From the NCBI GenBank assembly GCA_050485425.1, contig JBJHBJ010000006.1:53141-117140 (forward strand): a DNA stretch of 64,000 nt, read 5' to 3'. The first letter of the stretch is position 1. Each line of letters starts with the position of its first letter. The notes under the pieces were generated by a model. That model did not search any database. It saw only the letters and a list, made by a program, of their open reading frames with translations, and was not told the DNA's origin. This document shows positions 19,148 to 27,121 of this stretch, piece after piece. The position numbers and the translations under genes are program-made. The DNA comes from LSCE01 sp050485425 (GTDB taxonomy: Bacteria > Pseudomonadota > Gammaproteobacteria > Nitrococcales > Aquisalimonadaceae).

Positions 19148-19996
19148 ATGGCTAATCACTGGGCAGGTTCCGAGGTGTCGGCTGCGGTTGAAGATTACTT
19201 CCGCATGCTTCGTCTTGAGCTGTCCGGCCACAGATACAACAAGGCTGAGCATCGCCGTGCCCTGATGGCACAATTGAACAACCGCTCCGATGGCTCTATC
19301 GAGCTGAAGCATCAGAACATCAGTGCTGTCCTGATTGAAATGGGTCTCCCCTACATTGATGGGTACAAACCTCGGTTCAACTACCAACGCTCCCTGCTGC
19401 CAGCAGCCATCGCGGACTATCTGGAGAACCATCGGGAAATGCAGACGCTGTTCCGGGCGAATGCGGAGGCCATGCCCATGGTTCCGACGGTACAGGATTT
19501 CCTTGCTGTCATGGAGGCACCGCCCAGGCTTGAAGAACGGCAAGGGTCTACTATCGCTGAACCGGCGGCCATCTATAACCCTACCGGGGTCAACTATCTC
19601 GAACGAGAAGCGCGGAACCAATCACTCGGCGAGGCTGGGGAGCAGTTTATAATCAACTTTGAACGCGCCCGCCTGATTCACGTTGGGAAAGAGGGACTTT
19701 CCGATCGCATTGAACAGGTATCGGCTACGTTGGGGCCTTCCGCGGGATTTGATATCAGGTCGTTCGAGGAAGACGGCTCAGATCGCTTTATTGAGGCAAA
19801 GACGACCAAATACGGCAAGAGCACCCCCTTCTTTGTAACCCCGAATGAGCTGCGATTCTCCCGGCAGAACTCAAACCGGTACTTTCTGTACCGAATTTTC
19901 AGGTTTGGCGAGGCCCCACGCCTGTTTGCCTTGCGTGGCCGTTTAGACGAACGGTGCATACTTGAACCGTCCGAGTTCATGGCGAGGCCGGCGTGA
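19148..19996 (+). CDS. DUF3883 domain protein with PD-(D/E)xK nuclease-like C-terminus
   Basis: A 282-residue protein. The N-terminal half (about 1-100) is a helical region with NKAEHRRALMAQLNNRSDGS and LENHREMQTLF. The C-terminal half (about 155-255) is DUF3883: SLGEAGEQFIINFERARL, then GFDIRSFEEDGSDRFIEAKT, where a D...ExK arrangement resembles the PD-(D/E)xK restriction-endonuclease fold, and FFVTPNELRFSRQNSNRYF. DUF3883 is often found in restriction or other defence genes. Start ATG 19148 has AAGGG upstream. The gene has clearly lower GC than its neighbours and no partner gene, so it is probably acquired. Nuclease activity is inference. Confidence 0.82.
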   Translation: MANHWAGSEVSAAVEDYFRMLRLELSGHRYNKAEHRRALMAQLNNRSDGSIELKHQNISAVLIEMGLPYIDGYKPRFNYQRSLLPAAIADYLENHREMQTLFRANAEAMPMVPTVQDFLAVMEAPPRLEERQGSTIAEPAAIYNPTGVNYLEREARNQSLGEAGEQFIINFERARLIHVGKEGLSDRIEQVSATLGPSAGFDIRSFEEDGSDRFIEAKTTKYGKSTPFFVTPNELRFSRQNSNRYFLYRIFRFGEAPRLFALRGRLDERCILEPSEFMARPA

Positions 19997-20024
19997 AAGT
20001 CGACAAGGCGAGAGCAAAGCGAAC

Positions 20025-21332
20025 TCAGTAAGCCGCGTCTTCCAAGGGCGTCTGCTGCTCCCCCTCCCCCGCGCCGTCAATGGTCAGCCGGTCCCGCCCT
20101 CTGCGTTTCGAGGTATACAGTGCCGCATCGGCGCGGGACAGGGCGCTGTGCCAGCCATCATTGCGTAGCGGTGCATAGCCCATGCTCATGGAAGGCGCCA
20201 GACCCCGGGCGCCCTCGAAGGCGGTTGCGGATACGGCCACGCGCAGTCGTTCCGCCAGTTTGCTCACATCGTCGATCGAGGCTCCGGGCAGGTACACGAG
20301 GAATTCATCGCCGCCCCAGCGGCAGGGTAGGTCCTCGCTGCGTAGCTGGTCGCGCAGTGCCGTGGCCAGTGTCTTGATGACCGCGTCACCACAGAGGTGA
20401 CCGTAGCGGTCGTTGATGGCCTTGAAGTTGTCCAGGTCGATGAACAGCAGGCCGCCAGCAGCGGTTTTCGGCAGGCCGTCCAGCAGTTCCTGCAGGTGCA
20501 CCTTGGTGAAAAGCCCGGTGACCGGATCGCGGCGCAGCATCTGGGTCATGCGGCGCAGCGTTTCCCGTTGTTGGCGGCCTTCCCGCAGGGTGCGGGCGTA
20601 ATGCAGGGCAAGAAAGGCGAAGGCACTGAGCTGGAACAGGACGAAGCCCAGCGGCAGTGTGGAGGTGGGTAGCAGGTACACGCCCAGCTCGCGCAGGCTG
20701 TCGTGGGCGCCGGCGACCAGCAGTGACACGAAGCCCAGTATGACCAGTTGCCAGCCGCTTCGGTCGCTGCGGCGCAGCGGCGAAACGGTGATAAGCCAGA
20801 TGACGATCGCCGCCAGGGCAAAAATCAACCCGAAGTAAGCCGGGGCCAGGACGGCATAATCCGGAAAGACTGACAGATCCTGGCGGAACACTTGGTCGCT
20901 GGCGATGAACAGTGCGGGATGCTCCACCCACAGCAGCCCGGCCGTTGCGCAGCCTACCAGGTACAGCCCCAGCATTGGGCCCCGGATGGGTCGCCCCGGG
21001 GCGGCGATGGCCCAGAACAGGTTGATGTAGGCAATGGTCGCCAGTGGGACTGCGGCCAGGGCGAGACGAATCGTGTTCAGTGTGCCGTCAAGGTTGTCCA
21101 GCACGGCGTCCAGCCGGACAGCGGCGTCCGCTGAGACGTAGATGAAGACGAACAGATTGGCCAGTGCAAAGTGCCTGGCAATGGCGGTCTGCCGGTCGCG
21201 ATAGCGATACTGGGACAACGCAAAGGCCGCGACGATCACCAGCAAGGTCAGGCTGACGCCGGTGGCCGCGAGCTTGATCCAGGTGATTGTCCAGTCGATT
21301 CCGTCGGACGTCGCAAGGTGGCTGGATGGCAT
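20025..21332 (-). CDS. Diguanylate cyclase (7-span membrane sensor plus GGDEF)
   Basis: A 435-residue inner-membrane protein with about seven N-terminal spans (residues ~15-245) and a C-terminal GGDEF domain. The active-site motif GGDEF is intact (340-344), DLDNFKAINDRYGHLCGD supplies the metal and GTP residues, and an RxxD inhibitory site (RSED, 331-334) lies five residues before GGDEF, so it should synthesise cyclic di-GMP and be product-inhibited. There is no EAL domain. The short C-terminal tail after RRGRDRL is acidic. It is convergent with the DUF3883 gene and stands alone, so its input signal is probably sensed by the membrane part. Confidence 0.93.
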   Translation of the reverse strand: MPSSHLATSDGIDWTITWIKLAATGVSLTLLVIVAAFALSQYRYRDRQTAIARHFALANLFVFIYVSADAAVRLDAVLDNLDGTLNTIRLALAAVPLATIAYINLFWAIAAPGRPIRGPMLGLYLVGCATAGLLWVEHPALFIASDQVFRQDLSVFPDYAVLAPAYFGLIFALAAIVIWLITVSPLRRSDRSGWQLVILGFVSLLVAGAHDSLRELGVYLLPTSTLPLGFVLFQLSAFAFLALHYARTLREGRQQRETLRRMTQMLRRDPVTGLFTKVHLQELLDGLPKTAAGGLLFIDLDNFKAINDRYGHLCGDAVIKTLATALRDQLRSEDLPCRWGGDEFLVYLPGASIDDVSKLAERLRVAVSATAFEGARGLAPSMSMGYAPLRNDGWHSALSRADAALYTSKRRGRDRLTIDGAGEGEQQTPLEDAAY

Positions 21333-21407
21333 TCAGGCTGACCGTGGGTGTGAACGGGATATCGACGCTAAGGATACGCCGTTGCAAGGCGAGCACCAGC
21401 ATGGCGC

Positions 21408-22256
21408 TCACATCAGTGTGCCCAGTTTCTTGCCGTCGCCGACTCGCCGAAAGAGCTGATACGTGGTCCGTACAGCCGCGCCGTCGACATTGGGTGCGCC
21501 CCGGCCGGCCCGGACATCCCCGGCGTTCACGGTACGCGTTTCGAACGACAGGCGGGTGAGCGCCGTCCTGTTAGGCACGCTGGCGTGTAGATGTGCACCG
21601 GAAAAGCACATCAGGTCGCCGGGCACCAGACTGATCTGCAGCGCCTCCGACCAGGGCGGCGGCTCCGATGCCAGCGGGAGGATCGGGTAGTCAGGCTCGG
21701 AACCCTGTTCCTTTAGTCGGCGCAGCAGTTCGCGGAAATCCCACCCTTCACTGGTGTTGGGCACCGGCCGGTCGAAATGGCCCGGGAAGAGCGCGATCGT
21801 GCGCTCGGGCGTCGTCGGATATGTCGGCGCCCACCAGTTGGTCTGGGCCATGATGTTGGTTCCCCAGGTGTCGCGATGGGCTCCCAGCGGACCCACCATG
21901 CGCCGGCCGTTGCGGCTGTTCGTCATCTGCACGCGCTGCTTGATGCCATCGCAGTAGGTCTGGGCAAGATCGGCACCCACGGCCTTCAGTGCGGCCTGCA
22001 ACGCGTCGGCAACGCCCTCGTCCTGTTGCACCACCCGACGCAGCTGCTCGGCGGCCGCGTTCAGCTCGGATTCCGTCATGTGCTCGTGGGCGCGCTCCGG
22101 CTCATCGCCCAGATGGGCGCGGCAGTGGCCGCGCAATGCGTCAACGAGCTCTGCGACCGGGCCGAAGCCACGGAAGACGATGATCTCCCCGCTGTAGACA
22201 CGCGCGTTGCGCTCGGCCTCGGGTATGGGGTCGGTGACGTGGTAGAGGGTGGACAT
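21408..22256 (-). CDS. Phytanoyl-CoA dioxygenase-like 2OG-Fe(II) oxygenase
   Basis: A 282-residue protein of the Fe(II)/2-oxoglutarate oxygenase class. The iron ligands are likely HRD in GPLGAHRDTWGTN near residue 127 and the later histidine in FSGAHLHASVPN near 232, with the 2-oxoglutarate-binding arginine in ALTRLSFETRTVN. The N-terminal segment (ITEPIPEAERNARVYSGEI-like) is typical of oxygenases acting on small metabolites. Such enzymes hydroxylate lipids, amino acids or osmolytes; the substrate is not identifiable. It is a single gene, with its own upstream region of about 350 bases. Read from ATG 22256 with GGGA in front. Confidence 0.8.
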   Translation of the reverse strand: MSTLYHVTDPIPEAERNARVYSGEIIVFRGFGPVAELVDALRGHCRAHLGDEPERAHEHMTESELNAAAEQLRRVVQQDEGVADALQAALKAVGADLAQTYCDGIKQRVQMTNSRNGRRMVGPLGAHRDTWGTNIMAQTNWWAPTYPTTPERTIALFPGHFDRPVPNTSEGWDFRELLRRLKEQGSEPDYPILPLASEPPPWSEALQISLVPGDLMCFSGAHLHASVPNRTALTRLSFETRTVNAGDVRAGRGAPNVDGAAVRTTYQLFRRVGDGKKLGTLM

Positions 22257-22608
22257 GTTTTATCCCGTGAAACCGCTCTGCGCGTTGCCGAAGCCATCGT
22301 CGCAAGTCTAGCCTGAAGTCCCGATCGGCGGTTGGTCGCGAGCGGTACGGCCGTTCCGCAGCATGGTTGAGTCGGTGGGACGAGTCGCAGCGCGAAAGAT
22401 CCGCACGGACGAGGTATTGCGAGAGCACGCAGGCATCGGGCGCCCGGCAGGCGCATCGGGAGATGCCTCCCCCTTTGCTCGTTGAATGGGTGTCCCGGCG
22501 TTCGGTTCCGGGTGTTCGGGCGTTCGGCACAATGGAGAGCGATGGGGCCGGTTTCACGATCAAGTATCGGTAGAATGATGAAACCCGGCCCCACCGGTTT
22601 CTTCGCTG
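22257..22608. other. Intergenic region with a hairpin, no gene seen
   Basis: A 352-base gap between two minus-strand genes. Apart from the hairpin at 22544-22592 I see no coding frame with family resemblance. It should contain the oxygenase promoter, but no clear -35/-10 pair stands out. Confidence 0.4.
22544..22592 (-). terminator. Hairpin downstream of the outer-membrane protein gene
   Basis: Arms GGGGCCGGTTTCA (22544-22556) and TGAAACCCGGCCCC (22579-22592) pair with one bulged base and a 22-nt loop. It is 16 bases past the stop of the minus-strand gene ending at 22609. There is no U-run, so factor-independent termination is uncertain. Confidence 0.45.
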
Positions 22609-23532
22609 CTAGAAGCGGTACTTCGCTCCAAGCGACACAAGGCGCGATATGCTGCTGTCCGTGTCGAGTCGTGCCTCGAAGGGCTGAGCGTCACGAAGAG
22701 GGTACTCGACCGTGGGAACCTTGCTCAGGTATTCCCCACGTATGGCCAGCTCGATATCGAACTGCCGTACGCGGTAGAACAGCGCGATCTCCAGCTCGCC
22801 ACGGTAGGCTGTGGTCGTCTTGTCATCCGAAGCCCTGTGCCGCGAACCCACCAGATTCTGCCGGGCGGAGAAATCGAAGTCCGCGTACAGCAGCGCCAGC
22901 TCGCCGCCAACGCGTAGCCCCATCTGGTTTGCGATGGCGTACTCCTGGCGTAGTCCCCCGACGACGCCAATATATCGGGCATCCACGTTGTCACGTGTGG
23001 TGGTCGGGTCCGACTTGAAGGCATGTTTCTTCGAGGAGTCCTCCACCGTGACACCGATCACAAAGCCCCGCGATCCTGTCAGTAGCGCATCAAGTCGTGT
23101 CCGGCGAATATCCACCGACTGGATCGAGCGGGCCGCGCTATCTCCGTCGGATATATCGCTGCCGTCGATGGGCATTGCCCCCAGATCGCCCGTAGGACTG
23201 TTGAAGGTTTTGTCGTTATCCCCGGAAAGGTGGCTTCCCCGGACTTCAAGTCGCGTACCTTCTCCAAGAAAGGAAAACAGCCCGAACGGATCAGCGGGCG
23301 TACTGAACCCGAGCGCAACTCCGCGCACGTTTACGTTATCGGGCGTTTTCCCCAGTGTCGAATCGGGCGCGTCCAGGTGCGCCCGCACCCGTGGGACGTC
23401 GATTACCCCCCCAAGCACATCGACGCTGAACCAGTTGTTTCCCGTGCTGCCATCAGCCGCACTCCCGAGTGACGGCACGGCAAGTGTTAACGCAATACCC
23501 AGTGCCGTTTTTCTGAATCCCATAACGGACAT
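22609..23532 (-). CDS. Putative outer-membrane beta-barrel protein
   Basis: A 307-residue exported protein. The signal peptide MSVMGFRKTALGIALTLAVP ends near SLGSA-ADG (residue ~26). The mature part alternates polar and hydrophobic residues with many short strands (GLRVGGELALLYADFDFSA; TAYRGELEIALFYRVRQFDI) and ends SLGAKYRF, the terminal aromatic typical of outer-membrane barrels recognised by the Bam complex. I chose ATG 23532 because GGAGG lies 6 bases upstream; ATGs at 23565 and 23544 lack a site. Not assignable to a named family by eye. It is a single gene with a GC-poorer upstream region. Confidence 0.65.
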   Translation of the reverse strand: MSVMGFRKTALGIALTLAVPSLGSAADGSTGNNWFSVDVLGGVIDVPRVRAHLDAPDSTLGKTPDNVNVRGVALGFSTPADPFGLFSFLGEGTRLEVRGSHLSGDNDKTFNSPTGDLGAMPIDGSDISDGDSAARSIQSVDIRRTRLDALLTGSRGFVIGVTVEDSSKKHAFKSDPTTTRDNVDARYIGVVGGLRQEYAIANQMGLRVGGELALLYADFDFSARQNLVGSRHRASDDKTTTAYRGELEIALFYRVRQFDIELAIRGEYLSKVPTVEYPLRDAQPFEARLDTDSSISRLVSLGAKYRF

Positions 23533-23816
23533 ATTTGCCTCCATTGCTGTAAGTAGACCGGGCACTCAATACTCATCCCCACCGTGCTCCGGCCTGCTTG
23601 CTTATACACTGGGAGGCTGGAATTAGCCATTGAAGATTGCGCCACCTGGAATTGGAATAATGTGGACACTTGTTAAGCTGATTTCGTAAATCGTTCATCC
23701 TGTTCGTGATTTGAAACGAAGATGGATTTCCCCTGATACAGTAGGCATCTTCGGGAAATGGGTCATGAAAATCCGCCCGCGATCAGAGAATCTGTAAGAA
23801 TACGTTTGGGACAATC

Positions 23817-23957
23817 ATGCTGATCGGCGCAGCGATTGGTTCGCTGCGCGCAATCAATTACCTCAGCCACCAAAGCATGACCAAGGCGCACAACAAAATC
23901 ATGATGCAGCCGATGCTCATGCCCCGTATGGCTGATTGTTGGGGTTATGTGGGATGA
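23817..23957 (+). CDS. Possible 46-residue ORF coupled to the endopeptidase-like gene
   Basis: A small methionine-rich frame (start MLIGAAIGSLRAINYLSHQS) with GGGA five bases ahead of its ATG; its TGA overlaps the start codon of the next gene as ATGA. That coupling is the only argument for it being translated. No family resemblance is visible and it might only be a leader that brings ribosomes to the next gene, which lacks a good Shine-Dalgarno of its own. Confidence 0.3.
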   Translation: MLIGAAIGSLRAINYLSHQSMTKAHNKIMMQPMLMPRMADCWGYVG

Positions 23958-24673
23958 AGCAGGTGCTGATCAGTGCAGTCGTCACTGCACTTCTGCTCTC
24001 AGCGTGCACCTTCTGGGGGAATGAGGTGCTGCGTTTGCTGGAGTCGGAGAAGCCGAGCACAAGTATCGGAGCGACAAACGACGGCAGGCTTGTTCGCGGG
24101 AAGCGCCTTCCCTCAACCGGGCCGAACTTCCGAACGTATTCGAGGCTGGGGTCCACGCTTGGCAGAACCGCCGTCCACAGTCGCGTGCGGGACTCAATGC
24201 TTGCCGCCTACGAGACGCTTGAGGAAAGCACACCCGGGGTTCGGTACGTCTATGGTGAGACTGGATGGCCATGGGGAGGGCGGTTCCGCCCACACCGCAC
24301 GCATCAGAACGGCCTCTCGGTCGACTTCATGGTGCCGGTAAAGCGTAACGATGAGCCGACCACCTTGCCTACCGGCCCGGTGAACAAGTTTGGATACGCC
24401 TGGGAATTTGATGGAGAGGGGCGCTCCGGTAACCTTACGATCGATTTTGAGGCGATGGCCAACCACCTGCATGCACTGGATAACGCAGCCCGGAAACATG
24501 GCTTACGGATTGCGCTGGTGGTCTTTGCTCCAGACTTGCAGCAGCACCTCTTCAAGAGCGAACTCGGCAGTGAGCTCCGGGAACGCCTGCGCTTCAATGT
24601 CAACCCGTCATGGGTACGCCACGATGACCACTACCACGTAGACTTCGCGCTGATCGACCAGGTGCGCGAATAG
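23954..24673 (+). CDS. Penicillin-insensitive murein endopeptidase-like lipoprotein (MepA/M74-like)
   Basis: A 239-residue lipoprotein. Residues 1-20 are a lipoprotein signal with lipobox LLSAC (lipidated Cys ~19). The catalytic region has HRTHQNGLSVDF near residue 115 (an HxxGxxxD zinc motif) and HDDHYHVDFAL near 224 (HxH), the zinc-ligand arrangement of LAS peptidases such as MepA, which cleave D-Ala-meso-DAP cross-links in peptidoglycan. E. coli MepA is soluble and periplasmic; here the enzyme is predicted to be membrane-anchored, and Asp after the Cys is absent (Thr), favouring the outer membrane. It overlaps the small upstream ORF by ATGA. Confidence 0.78.
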   Translation: MKQVLISAVVTALLLSACTFWGNEVLRLLESEKPSTSIGATNDGRLVRGKRLPSTGPNFRTYSRLGSTLGRTAVHSRVRDSMLAAYETLEESTPGVRYVYGETGWPWGGRFRPHRTHQNGLSVDFMVPVKRNDEPTTLPTGPVNKFGYAWEFDGEGRSGNLTIDFEAMANHLHALDNAARKHGLRIALVVFAPDLQQHLFKSELGSELRERLRFNVNPSWVRHDDHYHVDFALIDQVRE

Positions 24674-25056
24674 GGCCCTGCGCGGCCGATCACCGGCAGC
24701 GTTGTACAAGTCGCAGAGTGCAAAGACGCTTTCACTGTTTGTTTGATTGGTAAACGGGGAAGGTGATTGGAATGCGTGAGCGTGGGTATCGGAAGCCACC
24801 GGAAGAAATAGAGATGCCACCCTTGCAGCGCGCCTGCTGAACCGACGCGTTGTGCAGCAATCCCACTCACTGCTGTATGAATTGTATGAAGGCGAGCAGC
24901 GACAGCAATAGGGCATCGACAGTGTGCATCGTCGCCGCCCAGGCTTGAGGAAGCGGCAGTATTGGTACCCGAACTGGGCTATATCCAGCACGTCGAAACC
25001 CGGGTGCCCTGTTCGACTACGGGCTGGTATCCCCAATGCAGCCGAAGGGAACGGAC
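24674..25056. other. Intergenic region, nothing recognised
   Basis: A 383-base gap of irregular composition. One minus-strand open frame of 142 codons crosses it but overlaps the preceding gene and has cysteine/serine-rich, non-family sequence. I see no RNA gene, repeat or clear promoter. Confidence 0.4.
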
Positions 25057-25557
25057 ATGGCGACGGCAGGCAAACCGAAGATCTTCACACACTTGTGGTA
25101 CGCGACGGAGGCGGAGGAAGCAGCACGGTTCTATGCCTCCATCTTCCCGGATTCGAGCGTGAATCGAGTTACGCCACTGTTGAGCGAGACGCCGAGCGGA
25201 CCGGCGGGGTCGGTGAAAGTGGTGGACTTCACGCTGCTGGGCCAGCGGTTTCAGGCCATCAGCGCAGGGCCGCACCACGCATTCAACGACGCCATCTCGA
25301 TGGTCGTGCTCTGCGACGACCAGGCGGAGCTTGATCGCTACTGGAATGCGCTGCTTGAGGGCGGCGGCCGGCCGCAGGCCTGTGGCTGGCTGATCGACCG
25401 CTTCGGCCTGCGGTGGCAGATCGTCCCGGCGATCATGGAGACGCTGATGACCGGCAATGATGTCGAGCGGTCGAAGCGTGTCACGGACGCGATGCTGAAG
25501 ATGATCAAGCTCGACATCGCCACGCTGGAGGCAGCGTACCGACAGCCTGCTGATTGA
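25057..25557 (+). CDS. VOC family protein (PhnB-like, 3-demethylubiquinone methyltransferase-related fold)
   Basis: A 166-residue protein of the vicinal-oxygen-chelate superfamily, PhnB subfamily. HLWYATEAEEAARFYASIFP near residue 12 is the classic start, followed by VVDFTLLGQRFQAISAGP and the C-terminal VTDAMLKMIKLDIATLEAAY helix found in this group. Members bind metals or antibiotics or act as isomerases; many have no known activity. The earlier ATG at 25036 is rejected because AAGGGA is 6 bases before ATG 25057. Confidence 0.85.
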   Translation: MATAGKPKIFTHLWYATEAEEAARFYASIFPDSSVNRVTPLLSETPSGPAGSVKVVDFTLLGQRFQAISAGPHHAFNDAISMVVLCDDQAELDRYWNALLEGGGRPQACGWLIDRFGLRWQIVPAIMETLMTGNDVERSKRVTDAMLKMIKLDIATLEAAYRQPAD

Positions 25558-25594
25558 CGGCGCCATGGCGGTCCGCGGTCACCGCCTGGAACGA

Positions 25595-26140
25595 CTAGTC
25601 GAGTGTCTCGAACAGGCTTTCGTAGGAGACGATCATATGATTATCGTCGACCTCCAGCTCGGCCTCGAAACCCTTGGCAACGCCCAGGTCGATGTATCGC
25701 CAACGGCCCTTGCCCAGGGCCGTGTAGCGCTGACGTGATGGCAGCAACTGAAGGGACGGGAGGTTCACATAGAGCGTGGTCAGCTCGCCCGACCCCCGGA
25801 GTTGGCGCATGGCCAGCGTATTGCAGAACGGCGTTGCCGATAGATCGATTTCGTCGCACTCCGCAAGTTCAGGACGTCGTTGGCCATTCACCCGCCAACC
25901 CTCGTCGCTGCGCTCGATGTGCAGCGTTTTTTCTGAGGGGCTGGAAAGGCGCAGTTCCAGGTGGCGGGTGCGCCAGTCGCGATCAAGCTGCCAGCGGTAG
26001 GACAGGCCGAATGCCTCGGCGCCTGCATGCACCACCGATGAGATGGCCAGTATGCCGTTGTTGTCACCCCGCACGTGCAAGACCTCCAGTCCCGGCTCAT
26101 CCAGTCGGTGCCACTTGCGGGTTACCGATAGCGCTGACAT
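25595..26140 (-). CDS. Putative glycolipid-binding domain protein
   Basis: A 181-residue cytoplasmic protein. Family features of the putative glycolipid-binding domain are RKWHRLDEPGLEVLHVRG at the start, YRWQLDRDWRTRHLEL near residue 48, a GWRVNGQRRPEL(AEC)DEIDLS centre, and the ATPFCNTLAMRQL stretch. The closing part VAKGFEAELEVDDNHMIVSY is also typical. The actual ligand or function is not established. Start ATG 26140 has GAGGGG upstream. It is convergent with the VOC gene, with only 37 bases between. Confidence 0.75.
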   Translation of the reverse strand: MSALSVTRKWHRLDEPGLEVLHVRGDNNGILAISSVVHAGAEAFGLSYRWQLDRDWRTRHLELRLSSPSEKTLHIERSDEGWRVNGQRRPELAECDEIDLSATPFCNTLAMRQLRGSGELTTLYVNLPSLQLLPSRQRYTALGKGRWRYIDLGVAKGFEAELEVDDNHMIVSYESLFETLD

Positions 26141-26288
26141 GTTTTCCCCTCCTGGTCTCACATGCTGGCGGCATCTGCCATCGCCGGGGCCGTGCTGCAT
26201 TCCACCGCCTCAAGCATAGGCAGGAATCCGGCTGCCTCCCAAGCAGAGACAGCCTGGAGATACGGGCCGCGGACCGGAACGTGGTCCA

Positions 26289-26993
26289 TCAAGCAGGATC
26301 GGGAAGGCGGCTCGTCGCATTCAGGCTCGTCGCCAGGTCTTCCACCAGCGCCTCGATGCGACGCTCGGCCCGGGTCAGCGAGCTCTGCAGGCGCTCGTCG
26401 GCGAACTCGTCGTACTCCGCCGCAATGCTGTGCACGTCGTCGATGCCGATGTAGCCGAATACGGTGCGGATGTGCGGCTCGACATGGTTGGCATGGGCGA
26501 TGCGCTCGCCCGGCTCGTAGCCGTAGTCGCCCCGGGAGCCCAGCACCACCAACTGCTTGCGCATGTCGGTCAGCATCGGCCAGTAGGGCAGGCCCTGGCG
26601 CGAGCGGTCGAAGCCGAAGGTGCGTCCGACCCGCACGATGTTGTCGATGTAGGCCTTGAAGCCGGCCGGGACACCGAAGTTGTACATCGGCACACCGGCC
26701 ACGATCAGGTCCGCCTCCAGCAGTTCGTCGACCAGGGCATCGCTCTCGGCCAGGGCGTCGTGCATCCAGGGTTCGCGTGCTTCCGGTTGGGTAAAGGCGG
26801 CGTGGATCCAGTCGCCGGTAACGGGGTGCGGCGGGTGCTGGCCCACGTCGCGATAGAGGATGCGATCACCGGGGCGGGCCTGCCGCCATTGCTCGACAAA
26901 ACGGGCGCTGAGGCGCCGGGAATGGGAGCCATGAGGGTCGATGCCGGAACGACCGGGACGGGCGCTGGCGTCGAGGTGCAGTAGCGTGATCAT
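26289..26993 (-). CDS. FMN-dependent NADH:quinone reductase / azoreductase (AzoR-like)
   Basis: A 234-residue flavodoxin-fold reductase. The N-terminal LHLDASARPG and SHSRRLSARFVEQW bind FMN phosphate, VPMYNFGVPAGFKAYIDNIV near residue 95 is the AzoR signature, and LGSRGDYGYEPG near 150 is the second FMN loop. It reduces quinones and azo dyes with NADH, protecting against electrophiles. AGGAG precedes ATG 26993. It is divergent from a GcvA-type LysR gene, which probably regulates it through the palindromic region 27002-27111. Confidence 0.92.
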   Translation of the reverse strand: MITLLHLDASARPGRSGIDPHGSHSRRLSARFVEQWRQARPGDRILYRDVGQHPPHPVTGDWIHAAFTQPEAREPWMHDALAESDALVDELLEADLIVAGVPMYNFGVPAGFKAYIDNIVRVGRTFGFDRSRQGLPYWPMLTDMRKQLVVLGSRGDYGYEPGERIAHANHVEPHIRTVFGYIGIDDVHSIAAEYDEFADERLQSSLTRAERRIEALVEDLATSLNATSRLPDPA

Positions 26994-27001
26994 GAACGTC
27001 T

Positions 27002-27111
27002 CCTGACAAACAGAATTCAACTTGAATGATGTGTGGGGGACAGGATCGATCCATGATGGAAGCCTGACAAACGATCATTTCTTGCTAGATAGACAAGTTG
27101 AATTTGTCTAT
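27002..27111. promoter_or_regulatory. azoR-lysR divergent control region with LysR-type palindrome
   Basis: A perfect 8-bp inverted repeat ATAGACAA (27089-27096) / TTGTCTAT (27104-27111) lies just ahead of the LysR start. The decamer CCTGACAAAC occurs twice (27002-27011, 27063-27072), and a CAAGTTGAA-like half site recurs in inverse orientation near 27018. The arrangement fits a LysR recognition site plus activation sites for the divergent azoR gene. Confidence 0.55.
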
Positions 27112-27121
27112 GGGGGTGTTT

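Noticed and set aside
23860..23930. 20-codon hydrophobic minus-strand peptide (MSIGCIMILLCALVMLWW).
   Set aside because: Could be a membrane micropeptide, but it lacks a convincing Shine-Dalgarno and overlaps another candidate on the other strand; not enough to call.
24608..25036. 142-codon minus-strand frame in a 383-base gap.
   Set aside because: Overlaps the murein endopeptidase-like gene, cysteine/serine-rich with no family resemblance, and no clear ribosome-binding site.
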